DNA from: a virus
DNA length: 64,000 nucleotides
IMG/VR virus record: IMGVR_UViG_3300032668_000004
Span: 117,279-181,278 of that record
Direction: 5' to 3' (one strand)
Shown piece by piece: positions 18,083 to 26,801 of the stretch. Made by a program: the position numbers and the translations under genes. Within the stretch, counting starts at the first letter, position 1. Each line of letters starts with the position of its first letter. The notes under the pieces are model-generated. The model was not told the origin of the DNA. It saw only the letters and a program-made list of their open reading frames with translations, and searched no databases.

Positions 18083-20347
18083 TTGCAATCATCCCCTGAA
18101 ATTGAAAATATTATTGAACATGCAGTCCAAGCTGCAAAGCAAAGACAACATGCATATGTTACTGTAGAGCATTTGCTTTGGGCTCTCGTTTCGCACCCTC
18201 CTTTTAAGAAATGTCTAAATGGCATCAATGTAGATACGGATTTGATGCTTGCTGAAATTGAGGCTTATCTCAATGGACTGCACGCAATTGTTTCTAAAGA
18301 TCCAAATTGCCAACCAAAGCGCACTAACACGCTTGAACGTGTGATGAATCGTTCTGTGACACAGGTTCTATTCACCGGCCGCAGACAAGTTGCTACTATT
18401 GATTTGTACATGAGCATCGCAACAGAATCTAATTCTCATGCTCACTATTTCCTACTTAAGTACGGTGTCTCTAAGTCTGATTTTCTTACTTACTGGCAGA
18501 AGCATTATGCGGGTGGCGACTACGCAGCTATCAGTCCAAATCAGGCTGACGAAATTCTTGATGAGTATACAATCAATCTGACTGATTTGGCTCGTCAAGA
18601 CAAGTTGGAGCCAGTGATCGGTCGTCATAAGGAAATCGATGACATTATCAATGTTCTTGCCAAGAGATTCAAGTCTAACGTACTTATGGTCGGCGATCCG
18701 GGTGTAGGTAAGACTGCTATCGCTGAAGGTATCGCAAACGCAATCGTTGCCGGAACAGTTCCGGACTTCCTACTAGACCACGAACTTTATTCACTTGAAG
18801 TTGGTTCGCTTCTTGCTGGTTCTCGTTATCGAGGTGACTTTGAAGAAAAGGTCAAGCAGGTTCTTGATGCGTTGAACGTCAAAAAGAAGGCGATTCTGTT
18901 CATTGACGAAGCGCATACTATGCAAGGTGCGGGCGGATCCACTACTGGATCAGTTGATTTTGCTAACATGATCAAGCCTGCAATCACTAAGGGTACGCTT
19001 AAGGTCATTGCTTCTACCACGTGGGAAGAATTCTACGAATCATTTGAAAAGGATCGTGCGTTGATGCGTCGATTCTATCGTGTTTCGGTTGATGAACCTT
19101 CTCATGACACGACTGTTCGTATTCTTAACGGATTATCTGAACGTCTCAATGATTTCCACAATGTGAAGATTACACCAGAAGCCATTAAAGCAGCAGTAGA
19201 GTCCGCTGATCGATACATCCATGATCGTAAGAATCCTGACAAGTCTATCGACCTACTAGATGCGGCGTGTGCTAAGCAACGTGTCCTGCAGAACAAGGAC
19301 GCTGAAATTACTACGGCACTTATTCACGAACAAGTTGAAAAGTTCACCGGCGTTCCGGCAGATAAGTTGAGCGGTGATAACTTCGACCGGATCAATAATC
19401 TTGAAATGAACGTCAAGAATAAGCTGTATGGGCAGGATGAGACTGTCGATAAGGTTCTTGAACGAGTGTATGTCTCGTTTGCGGGGATCGGTAACGATAA
19501 GAAGCCGATTGCGAGCTTCTTGTTCTTGGGCCCAACGGGTACGGGTAAAACGGAATTGGCTAAGTTGCTGTCCAAAAATTTGGATATGCCGCTTCTCAAG
19601 TATGACATGTCGGAGTACGCAGAGAAGCACAGCGTAAGCAGCTTGATCGGGCCGCCCCCGGGCTACGTAGGCTTTGGCGATTCACAAGTTCAAGGTGGAC
19701 GCCTAATTTCAGACTTGAGCAAGAACCCGCACTCTATTCTTCTGTTCGATGAAGTCGAAAAGGCTCACCCTGATATCTTCAACATCTTCCTACAGATTTT
19801 GGATGAAGGTCGAATCACCGGATCAAACGGTAAGGAAGTTTCTTGTAAGAATACTCTTATCATTATGACTTCTAATTTAGGGTCGGCTGACGGTGAACGA
19901 AACAATATTGGTTTCGGTTCGCAAGAACGCACTGGTGAAGATGATAAGGCTCTTAAGCAATTCTTCAAGCCTGAGTTCCGTAATCGTCTTGATATGGTCT
20001 GCAAATTCCAAAAGCTAGACATGCTTTCGATAAAGAAGATCGTTGTGAAATTCTTGGAAGATGTTAAGAAGCCGTTGCTTGACAAGCACAATATCACGCT
20101 GAACCTCAGTGAGGAAGTCATTGAGTATTTGGCTGATAAGGGCTATGATAGCAAGATGGGTGCAAGACCTCTCGGTCGTAAGATCGATGAATTGATTCGT
20201 GTTCCTCTTTCAAAGAAAATTTTGTTTGAGCGTATTGCTAACGCAAACATTATGGCTGTGTTGGAGAACAATGAAATCGTGTTTCAAGTAACTTCAAAGC
20301 AAACTGCGAGAATTGGCGATGACGGCATCATTCAAGTCGAAGGTTGA
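18083..20347 (+). CDS. ClpA/ClpB-type AAA+ protein unfoldase
   Basis: A 754-residue Hsp100 protein starting at TTG 18083 with AAAAGGATTAAAAG upstream. The order is a Clp N-domain (1-145), a first AAA+ ring with Walker A GDPGVGKT near residue 204, a second with GPTGTGKT near 483, and a C-terminal sensor-2 domain. The length and the lack of a long coiled-coil middle domain match ClpA rather than ClpB. NIGFGSQERTGEDD, just before PEFRNRLD, corresponds to the IGL/IGF loop ClpA uses to dock on ClpP, so it may steer host ClpP. Possible targets are host regulators or capsid assembly intermediates (inference). Confidence 0.88.
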   Translation: MQSSPEIENIIEHAVQAAKQRQHAYVTVEHLLWALVSHPPFKKCLNGINVDTDLMLAEIEAYLNGLHAIVSKDPNCQPKRTNTLERVMNRSVTQVLFTGRRQVATIDLYMSIATESNSHAHYFLLKYGVSKSDFLTYWQKHYAGGDYAAISPNQADEILDEYTINLTDLARQDKLEPVIGRHKEIDDIINVLAKRFKSNVLMVGDPGVGKTAIAEGIANAIVAGTVPDFLLDHELYSLEVGSLLAGSRYRGDFEEKVKQVLDALNVKKKAILFIDEAHTMQGAGGSTTGSVDFANMIKPAITKGTLKVIASTTWEEFYESFEKDRALMRRFYRVSVDEPSHDTTVRILNGLSERLNDFHNVKITPEAIKAAVESADRYIHDRKNPDKSIDLLDAACAKQRVLQNKDAEITTALIHEQVEKFTGVPADKLSGDNFDRINNLEMNVKNKLYGQDETVDKVLERVYVSFAGIGNDKKPIASFLFLGPTGTGKTELAKLLSKNLDMPLLKYDMSEYAEKHSVSSLIGPPPGYVGFGDSQVQGGRLISDLSKNPHSILLFDEVEKAHPDIFNIFLQILDEGRITGSNGKEVSCKNTLIIMTSNLGSADGERNNIGFGSQERTGEDDKALKQFFKPEFRNRLDMVCKFQKLDMLSIKKIVVKFLEDVKKPLLDKHNITLNLSEEVIEYLADKGYDSKMGARPLGRKIDELIRVPLSKKILFERIANANIMAVLENNEIVFQVTSKQTARIGDDGIIQVEG

Positions 20348-20987
20348 GGTCGAAGACCGAACCCTTCTATACTACAACAATTTCAAGTATAAGGTTGTGT
20401 TAAAAGACAATGCAATTAGCTTTGTATTTAGAGCCAAAACCATTGAACAATACGTGCAGTACGTTAAGAACCAAATATTACTAAAGGACCGGTGGTCCCG
20501 AAAAATAAGGTTAGAAGATATAGATTTGTCTAAAATGGAAGGCCTCATTAAATTTAGAGCAAATCACTACAAAGATCCTAAAATTCAAACCCGGCAGTAT
20601 GATTCTGCATTTTCTGTCTATACAAATGACGAGAATATCATTAAGGAGATTTGTAAATTTTGGTCAGATCCTAAAATTCATGAAGCGAATTTGTTACCAG
20701 CCGGTATAAAATATTTCAAGAAGGATCCGCCTGCTAAGTTTAGGGTTTATCTAAAAAACTTTTACGACAGAGACGGCAATATTAAGGAAGACCTAAAAGA
20801 ATACTTGAAAAGAACACCGGATCTTGTCATTAGTGAGTCTTTGTCAATGGTATTAAATTATAATTTTACTTACCTAAGCACTAGCCACTTTATCAACTAC
20901 AATGATGAAAAGAATCTCATGATGATGTATCTGATGTTTCCGAACATCATAGGTAAAAGTTACAAATTAGAAAAGAAAACGGTATAA
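20319..20987 (+). CDS. Conserved hypothetical phage protein (222 aa)
   Basis: A Lys/Tyr/Phe-rich protein that overlaps the end of the ClpA-type gene by about 30 bases. ATG 20319 is taken as the start (an in-frame TTG lies at 20313); no strong ribosome-binding site decides between them. It has a mixed alpha/beta pattern (LLYYNNFKYKVVLKDNAISF near the N-terminus) and no metal-binding or nucleotide-binding motif that I can see. Overlap with the unfoldase gene suggests coupled translation. The function is unknown. Confidence 0.6.
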   Translation: MTASFKSKVEVEDRTLLYYNNFKYKVVLKDNAISFVFRAKTIEQYVQYVKNQILLKDRWSRKIRLEDIDLSKMEGLIKFRANHYKDPKIQTRQYDSAFSVYTNDENIIKEICKFWSDPKIHEANLLPAGIKYFKKDPPAKFRVYLKNFYDRDGNIKEDLKEYLKRTPDLVISESLSMVLNYNFTYLSTSHFINYNDEKNLMMMYLMFPNIIGKSYKLEKKTV

Positions 20988-20995
20988 GATAAATA
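20988..20995 (+). promoter_or_regulatory. Late promoter-like box (GATAAATA)
   Basis: GATAAATA directly after the preceding stop and 23 bases before the ATG at 21019, followed by a TGGAG ribosome-binding site. Confidence 0.45.
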
Positions 20996-21018
20996 CTCTA
21001 ATAAAATGGAGTATTTTT

Positions 21019-21183
21019 ATGGCAAAGGTCGTCGAAGACGTACTTGTTATCAAGCTTAGTAAGCTTGTGAAGGATGATGCTGCTGACAGCGGAATCCTTA
21101 CTAATGAAGTGCAATCTGCACTGGAACAAGTAGCCCAAGAACTAGTAGGCGATGGGATCATAGTGGAGGTTGCGAAAGCTTAA
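21019..21183 (+). CDS. Small conserved phage protein (54 aa)
   Basis: A short gene with a late-type box and TGGAG upstream. It begins MAKVVEDVLVIKLSKLVKDD and is predicted to be a beta strand plus two helices. Its TAA overlaps the ATG of the homing-endonuclease gene (TAATG). Similar short proteins occur, as far as I recall, in T4-like phages of cyanobacteria; the function is unknown. Confidence 0.6.
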   Translation: MAKVVEDVLVIKLSKLVKDDAADSGILTNEVQSALEQVAQELVGDGIIVEVAKA

Positions 21184-21869
21184 TGTCGCAACTACCTTAC
21201 ACATATTTACTTAAATGGTCAACTACCGGAATGAAGTACTATGGTGTCAGGTACGCCTCTGGTTGTCATCCGACAGATTTATGGAATCCATACAAGACTT
21301 CAAGTAAGCACGTTAAATCATATGTTCAGGAGTATGGAAATCCTGACATAATTTCCGTACGGAAGGTATTTCGTGGTAAAAACGCGGTAGAAAAGGCTCA
21401 ACGCTGGGAACACACCGTGTTACGTAGAAGGAAAGTAATAACCAATCCTACGTTTTTAAATCGCACGGATAACAAATCGATATCACCTGAAGATTGTGGT
21501 AAATCTGCCAAAATTGCAGCAGCCAAACGAAAAACCCGAAACAAGGACAATTGGCCTGCATTGATGGAACTGTCTATTAGGTTTTCAGGCCGAACAAAAG
21601 AAACCCATCCACATATTGCAGCGGCGGCAGCCAAACTTGCCGGCCGAACAAAACTGACCCACGCATACTTAGCTAAGAAAGCTACCCAAACTGCCAGTCA
21701 AACGGCTAAAGTTTGGGAGATAACCTCACCTGTCGGAGAGATAATTACCATCGTTAATATGTGCGAATGGTGTCGAAATAATAACGTCAAACGTGGATCA
21801 ATAAAAAACGGAGTAACTCGAAACGGGTACACGTTTCGAGTTATATCTAATCCTGGAGTAAACCCGTGA
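21183..21869 (+). CDS. GIY-YIG-like homing endonuclease with DNA-binding repeats
   Basis: A 228-residue basic protein. Residues 1-85 resemble a divergent GIY-YIG nuclease domain (YTYLLKWSTTGMKYYGVRYA, then Lys/Glu-rich helices with RWEHTVLRRR). Residues 115-180 contain two SGRTKETHPHIAAAAAKLAG-type repeats like the NUMOD3/minor-groove-binding repeats of phage endonucleases. The C-terminal WEITSPVGEIITIVNM... resembles a NUMOD-type helix-turn-helix. It is wedged between two small genes with overlapping starts and stops; its 3' end carries the GGAG site for the next gene. Typical of a free-standing mobile gene. Confidence 0.7.
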   Translation: MSQLPYTYLLKWSTTGMKYYGVRYASGCHPTDLWNPYKTSSKHVKSYVQEYGNPDIISVRKVFRGKNAVEKAQRWEHTVLRRRKVITNPTFLNRTDNKSISPEDCGKSAKIAAAKRKTRNKDNWPALMELSIRFSGRTKETHPHIAAAAAKLAGRTKLTHAYLAKKATQTASQTAKVWEITSPVGEIITIVNMCEWCRNNNVKRGSIKNGVTRNGYTFRVISNPGVNP

Positions 21870-22252
21870 GCCAATCTACGACCCTAATCCTATTCCCACA
21901 AACAACCTATATAAATCCAGGCAACGGAGCACCCTACACTGTTATCGGCGATTCAAAACCAGCGGCGGCCTATTATTTAGGAAACAAGGATTTGCAGACC
22001 GTTAATATTAGTTTGACACAATGTACGGGTAATATCGTGATTCAAGCTACGTTGGCACCTGCCCCACTTGACACTGACTGGTTTAATGTGTATGAATTAG
22101 AAGCTAACGCAAATGCTGTAGCAAATTCAGCTCCACAGATTGCATCAAACGCCTCAATGTATACTAATATCGATGGAAATTTCGTATACATGCGCGCACA
22201 GATTCAGGACTTTCAAGGTGGCGGTGTCAATTACGTGAAACTCAGTTACTAA
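21866..22252 (+). CDS. Small beta-rich virion-type protein (128 aa)
   Basis: Starts at GTG 21866, overlapping the endonuclease stop (GTGAG), with GGAG seven bases upstream inside the endonuclease gene. The sequence (TTLILFPQTTYINPGNGAPY) is rich in Asn, Thr and Ala with alternating hydrophobics, as in capsid decoration or tail proteins. It lies 1 base before the nucleotidyltransferase fusion gene. No family was recognised. Confidence 0.55.
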   Translation: MSQSTTLILFPQTTYINPGNGAPYTVIGDSKPAAAYYLGNKDLQTVNISLTQCTGNIVIQATLAPAPLDTDWFNVYELEANANAVANSAPQIASNASMYTNIDGNFVYMRAQIQDFQGGGVNYVKLSY

Positions 22253-22253
22253 C

Positions 22254-23888
22254 ATGAAGGTGATAGCAGTTTATCCGGGAAGATTTCATCCCTTTCACAA
22301 AGGCCACGCCGCAAGTTTTAAGCAGCTGGCTAGTAGATTTGGTTTGGAAAACACTTACCTTGCTATCTCTGCTAAACAAGATCAACCAAAGAGTCCTTTT
22401 TCAGCACAAGATCGTGCAAAGATGGCAATGGCTTTGGGCATTCCATCAAAAAACATTATTGCAGTGAAGAATCCGTACTCAGGCGATGAGTACATGAAAA
22501 TGTTTCAAACTAAAGGATATGATCCCGAACATACTGCTTTGGTATTTGGTGTCAGTAAAAAGGATATGGAGGGTGATCCTTCTATGGGCATTGAACCCGA
22601 TCCTCGCTTCTCCTTTAAGCCTAAAAAGGATGGTACAGCATCTTACTTTCAGCCGCTAAAAGGCAAAAACATTAAACCAATGACACAGCACGGATACATT
22701 CTTTCTACTGACGTAGCAGAGTTTCCTATCGCTGGCAAAACTATGCGCGATGCTAGTGCTATTCGTAAGGCATATGCAGGCTCTGATAACAAAACAAAAA
22801 TGAAAATTCTTACAGATTTATACGGAGACTCAGCAGAGAAAATGAAGCAGACATTCGACAATAACCTACAAGTCACTGAGAGCATCCGCGCTCTAATCAA
22901 CAAAATCAAACCTCTTATCAGTGAGGCGTCCCCTCAACAAAAGGCAAAGTTTGTTAAGCTATTGAGTGAAGCTAAGAAGACACTAAGAAATACTAACCCA
23001 TGTTGGGATGGGTACAAACCAGTTGGCACCAAAAAGAAGAACGGTAAGACTGTTCCTAATTGCGTTCCGGTGAAGGAATCGTATAGTGTTCAACGTATCT
23101 ATGGTCCATCAGACGTAAACATTGTAAAAGATTTAGGAAACGGATACTTACTTTCATACGAGATGGACGAAGATGATGATGTTCGTAAGGAAGGTTTTGA
23201 AGTAGTTAAGCTTGCTCCAAACGAAACAAAGAAATATATTCCAGTTGGTACCCTGAAAGTAAGTCCTTATCCTGGCAATCGTAAGCCTGGTCAACTTGAA
23301 GCTGAAATAAACCGTATTATCGCGGCTGATGAAGCCAAAAGTCCTCTGGACGAAGAAGAGGATCCATTTGATATTGATCCAGAACTAAATGCTACTGTAT
23401 CTTTTGCACAACAGCACTATCGTAATCCAAAAAAGCAAGCTGCATTTATCAAGTTTGTTCAGCGCAGCCTCAAGCATTCTAAGGAAGACGATGAGCGTTT
23501 AGATAAAGAAGTCGATGAACTAAAAGACAGAGTTGATACTCTGGACCGAAAGGTTGGAAAAATGAATTCTTCCAAATCGGTAGATTTTCCTGCTCAAAGA
23601 TTGAAGGAAGGCACTATGAAACCGACTCATGTTACTGGTGAAGAAAAATCTGGTTCTGTAGAGGCCTTAGAAAAAGCATTGCTAAGAACCAAAGCGCCCG
23701 GCGTTAAACTAGACTATGACAAAATAGATAAAATGATGCAATTAATCTGTAAAAAATATCATCTAACCGGTGATAAATTACATAACGATTTTGTGAAAAA
23801 GCATCGTGTGGTTCCCGATAAATGGATCGTAAAACAAACAGTTAAAGAGAGTTTTACAAAAAACGCTGATTATCTAGACGAAAAATAA
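22254..23888 (+). CDS. Nucleotidyltransferase (NMNAT/cytidylyltransferase-like) fused to virion-type C-terminal domains
   Basis: A 544-residue multidomain protein. Residues 1-205 are an adenylyl/cytidylyltransferase fold with YPGRFHPFHKGH (the HxGH-type nucleotide-binding motif), as in NadM/RibL-type enzymes, suggesting action on NMN or a phospho-alcohol. Residues 215-245 contain LISEA and LLSEA sites of the prohead-protease type, then the Cys motif CWDGYKPVG...VPNCVP (about 250-272). The C-terminal part (about 485-530) is a domain shared with the metallopeptidase at 43056 (DYxxID...TGxxLHxxFVK...PDxWI). The enzyme may be packaged in virions or cleaved during head maturation (inference). Confidence 0.7.
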   Translation: MKVIAVYPGRFHPFHKGHAASFKQLASRFGLENTYLAISAKQDQPKSPFSAQDRAKMAMALGIPSKNIIAVKNPYSGDEYMKMFQTKGYDPEHTALVFGVSKKDMEGDPSMGIEPDPRFSFKPKKDGTASYFQPLKGKNIKPMTQHGYILSTDVAEFPIAGKTMRDASAIRKAYAGSDNKTKMKILTDLYGDSAEKMKQTFDNNLQVTESIRALINKIKPLISEASPQQKAKFVKLLSEAKKTLRNTNPCWDGYKPVGTKKKNGKTVPNCVPVKESYSVQRIYGPSDVNIVKDLGNGYLLSYEMDEDDDVRKEGFEVVKLAPNETKKYIPVGTLKVSPYPGNRKPGQLEAEINRIIAADEAKSPLDEEEDPFDIDPELNATVSFAQQHYRNPKKQAAFIKFVQRSLKHSKEDDERLDKEVDELKDRVDTLDRKVGKMNSSKSVDFPAQRLKEGTMKPTHVTGEEKSGSVEALEKALLRTKAPGVKLDYDKIDKMMQLICKKYHLTGDKLHNDFVKKHRVVPDKWIVKQTVKESFTKNADYLDEK

Positions 23889-23945
23889 TTCCACCCCCTG
23901 TCTTCGTTGTAAATAACTGTATAGTTTTACAACAAAGAGGACTTA

Positions 23946-24848
23946 ATGGCACGTAAATCAAAAAATTCAAACGTCACTATCGCTAAGCCGAACGGCGAGC
24001 AACAAACTGTACCTGCAGAACAAGTACAAGAGGTTATTGAGCAGGCTGCTCAGGAACAAAAGCCACAAGAAGGCCAAGTTCAAGTAAACGTAGACTATCT
24101 ACGTACCACTAAGGTTCACATCGCAATGCCATGCTACGGTGGTATGTTGACTGAATCTACATTCATGTCATTTATCAAGTGGGCAAATACTGCACGTCAA
24201 TTGGGTGTCGACTGGACTCTCGAAACCATGACCAATGAGAGTTTAATCAGTCGTGCAAGAAATACTCTTACTGCTAAGTTTCTTGCAATGCCGGACGCAA
24301 CTCACTTGTTCTTCGTTGACGCTGATATTGGTTGGGAACCATGGCACTTGCTAGTCCTCTTGAACAGAGATGTTGATGCGATCGGGGGCCTATATCCAAT
24401 GAAGACTATGCCAGTTAAGTGGGTAGTTAATGGATTTGAAGGCGCAGAAGAAGGCCCTGATGGCTTGCAAGAAGTATCTAAGGCTGGTACTGGATTTCTT
24501 CTTATGAAACGACGCTGTTTTGAAAAGTTAAACTCACATCCGGCTGTTAAGCAATATAAAAACGATATCGGTCTTGATCCCATGTACGATCAGTATTTGA
24601 AGACTTATTTTGATACTGCTGTTCGCCAAAATCGCTATTATAGCGAGGACTGGACCTGGTGTGAGAACTTTAGAGATTTAGGCGGTAAGATTTGGGTTGA
24701 CAAGCGAGTATTGCTACGTCACTCGGGAAGCTATGTGTTTTCAATGGAAAATCAGCAGTATTTGCTTGATCAAATCGGCCCCATGTGGGCTGAAGCGCAG
24801 AAGGCAAAAGGCTACAAGATTATTGACGAAAACGGAAACGAGATTTAA
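23946..24848 (+). CDS. GT-A type glycosyltransferase
   Basis: A 300-residue protein with a Gln/Glu-rich N-terminus (about 1-50), then a GT-A glycosyltransferase fold: VHIAMPCYGGMLTESTFMSF, NESLISRARN, and the metal-binding FFVDADIGW (DxD near residue 122). A late SEDWTWCENFRDLGGKIWVD motif is typical of family GT2-like enzymes. It could modify phage DNA bases, virion proteins or host surface sugar. A hairpin and a TGTAAATA late-like box precede it (23906-23933). It is followed by a strong terminator. Confidence 0.75.
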   Translation: MARKSKNSNVTIAKPNGEQQTVPAEQVQEVIEQAAQEQKPQEGQVQVNVDYLRTTKVHIAMPCYGGMLTESTFMSFIKWANTARQLGVDWTLETMTNESLISRARNTLTAKFLAMPDATHLFFVDADIGWEPWHLLVLLNRDVDAIGGLYPMKTMPVKWVVNGFEGAEEGPDGLQEVSKAGTGFLLMKRRCFEKLNSHPAVKQYKNDIGLDPMYDQYLKTYFDTAVRQNRYYSEDWTWCENFRDLGGKIWVDKRVLLRHSGSYVFSMENQQYLLDQIGPMWAEAQKAKGYKIIDENGNEI

Positions 24849-24862
24849 GTTTCTATAGGACT

Positions 24863-24893
24863 GGGAGGGGAGAGAAATCTTCCCTCCCTTTTT
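24863..24893 (+). terminator. Rho-independent terminator
   Basis: GGGAGGG (24863-24869) pairs with CCCTCCC (24882-24888), followed by TTTTT. It sits 14 bases after the glycosyltransferase stop. Confidence 0.7.
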
Positions 24894-24973
24894 GGATATT
24901 TCGTAATAAATAAAAATGTAGTTCGCGGAGGTGAGATTCCCAACTACTCTAACACTGTTATGGAGTATCAGCA

Positions 24974-25668
24974 ATGAATATTTATTCTACAGACAATCTA
25001 CCAATTGGTTTCTATATCTATGCGTATGTGCGAACTAGTGGAACCCCTTATTATATAGGCAAAGGACAAGACGGTAGAGCCTGGACAGGTCACCGATACA
25101 AAGACGCAAATAGTGGGAAATGGAAGGGGTACACGTCCCTCCCAATTCTAGAATCATTATTATGGAAACAAATCTTACTGAGGTTGGTGCTTTCGCTTTA
25201 GAACGCAGGTATATTAGGTGGTATGGTCGTAAAGATAAAATATCTTGGGGAATATTACACAATAGAACTGACGGCGACGAGGGCGTGTCGGGAATGGTTC
25301 AATCCGCTTCATCTAATAAAAAACGAAGTGATGCTCTTACTGGAAAGTCGCGCCCAGATGTGTCTGATAGACTAAAGGGGAAACCAAATCTTAAAGTTAG
25401 TGCTGCACTCATCGGAGTACCTAAATCAGCGGAGTCTATTTCAAAAAGAACCAAAACTCGTAAGGGAAAAACCTACCCTAAATTGGGGGACTGGCAGCGC
25501 GGCGTGAATAAATCCGCAGAGGCAATCGCCAAACGATCCGCAACTCGTCTGGGGAAATCTATTAAAAAACACGAAATCGTAACCTGTCCATATTGTGGGA
25601 AAACAGGAGGTGCCGGCGGCATAAAGGTATGGCACTTTGACCGATGCAAATACAAACCGACAACTTGA
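24974..25668 (+). pseudogene. GIY-YIG homing endonuclease, frameshifted
   Basis: The first frame (ATG 24974 to TAG 25201) encodes a clear GIY-YIG core (FYIYAYVRTSGTPYYIGKG). From about 25126 the homologous sequence continues in the -1 frame ([20 protein letters not shown]) to TGA 25668, with NUMOD3-type repeats ([16 protein letters not shown]) and a zinc-ribbon-like C-terminus (CPYC...HFDRC). A 4-G run at 25126-25129 is the likely site: one extra G would restore the frame. Either the gene is inactivated or there is a sequencing/assembly error. An in-frame internal ATG at 25120 could express only the C-terminal DNA-binding half. Confidence 0.75.
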
Positions 25669-25677
25669 ATCAATCAG

Positions 25678-25685
25678 CATAAATA
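25678..25685 (+). promoter_or_regulatory. Late promoter-like box (CATAAATA)
   Basis: CATAAATA sits 23 bases before the ATG at 25709, the first gene of the tagged virion-protein block, and is followed by an AAGGA ribosome-binding site. Confidence 0.5.
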
Positions 25686-25708
25686 CTACACTACTAAGGA
25701 TTTGATTC

Positions 25709-26797
25709 ATGAAAATTAGCGATATCTATGAAAGTACGACCTCAGGCGCGATTGCTACTGTCGCACAGCCAATGGCCGGCGCAACACAAAAACGTTCAAC
25801 TGTAGGCAAAGGAGTCTACGCTAATCAAAAGCCCGGGAATCTTCTTACCGGTAAGAAGACCAACAAGAAATTTGCTAATTCCCTTCATGAAGGTAAGATG
25901 AAGGAACTCGCGTCAGATTTAGATTACCTTGACAATCTAAACTTTCAGAAAAAGTACAAGGCTACCAAAGAACAAATTAGAGCAAGATTCAAGATACAAG
26001 AAGCACAATTAGAAGAAGACGATTTGATTCTTGTGCCAGGCCAAGGTCATAGATTGAAGACTGGATTCCATTCATTTGATCCGGATAAAGCAGAACACGA
26101 AGGTGAAACTCTAAAGAACAGTCTCAGAACAATATCACGTAATGCAAAAGAACTATATGACGTATTAGAAAATTGTGATAGTATTCCTGAATGGGTAAGT
26201 GAGAAGGTCGGCCAGATTAAGGGCATGATGACCAATGTTAATAATTACATGGTTAGCAAGAAACAACAATCAGAAGGTGTTATTGCCGCCGGTGGCGTCG
26301 GTGAAAACCAAGAACACTTCGATCATGAGATAAGCATGGCTAAGAGCGAAATGCGTAGCGCTGCTAAAGCCGCAAAAAGAATCTATCAAATGCTAGATGA
26401 GCGTGATGAATTAATGGCATGGCAGCAAAGCTATATCACTTTAGCTAGTGACTATCTAGGTAGCGTAGCTGATAGCATGGAAGAAGAGTTAAGCGAAGGT
26501 AAACAGGGCGGCGAGAAAGAAGTACAAGATTATAAGAAGTGGCGCAAAGACAATCACGACGATCTAGGCACCACTAGAAAAATCATCAGTAGAGAACCTA
26601 GCAAGGGTAGCCCCTGGCAAGATATGGAAGACTTCGGTAAGAAGGTAACTGACGAAGGTGCCAAAGTAGATCGCATGGTTAAGCACATTGCTAAGTCAGA
26701 ACGTGAAGCCGGCAAGCCAGCAAAGAAAGCAACAGATATTGCATGGGCCACGGTCAACAAGCGTGGCTATCTAGATAACAAAAACAAAAAGGGTTAA
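25709..26797 (+). CDS. Putative prohead-core/virion protein with capsid-targeting-like N-terminus
   Basis: A 362-residue, highly charged, helical protein starting MKISDIYESTTSG; IYE before Ser fits the (L/I)xE prohead-protease pattern. Residues 125-260 form long helices (AELYDVLENC... and SEMRSAAKAAKRIYQMLDER) as in scaffold or core proteins. The C-terminus is Lys-rich (KKATDIAWATVNKRGYLDNK). It opens the block of similar proteins downstream of a late-type box. Scaffold or internal head protein is inferred; no enzyme motif is visible. Confidence 0.55.
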   Translation: MKISDIYESTTSGAIATVAQPMAGATQKRSTVGKGVYANQKPGNLLTGKKTNKKFANSLHEGKMKELASDLDYLDNLNFQKKYKATKEQIRARFKIQEAQLEEDDLILVPGQGHRLKTGFHSFDPDKAEHEGETLKNSLRTISRNAKELYDVLENCDSIPEWVSEKVGQIKGMMTNVNNYMVSKKQQSEGVIAAGGVGENQEHFDHEISMAKSEMRSAAKAAKRIYQMLDERDELMAWQQSYITLASDYLGSVADSMEEELSEGKQGGEKEVQDYKKWRKDNHDDLGTTRKIISREPSKGSPWQDMEDFGKKVTDEGAKVDRMVKHIAKSEREAGKPAKKATDIAWATVNKRGYLDNKNKKG

Positions 26798-26801
26798 CTG
26801 C

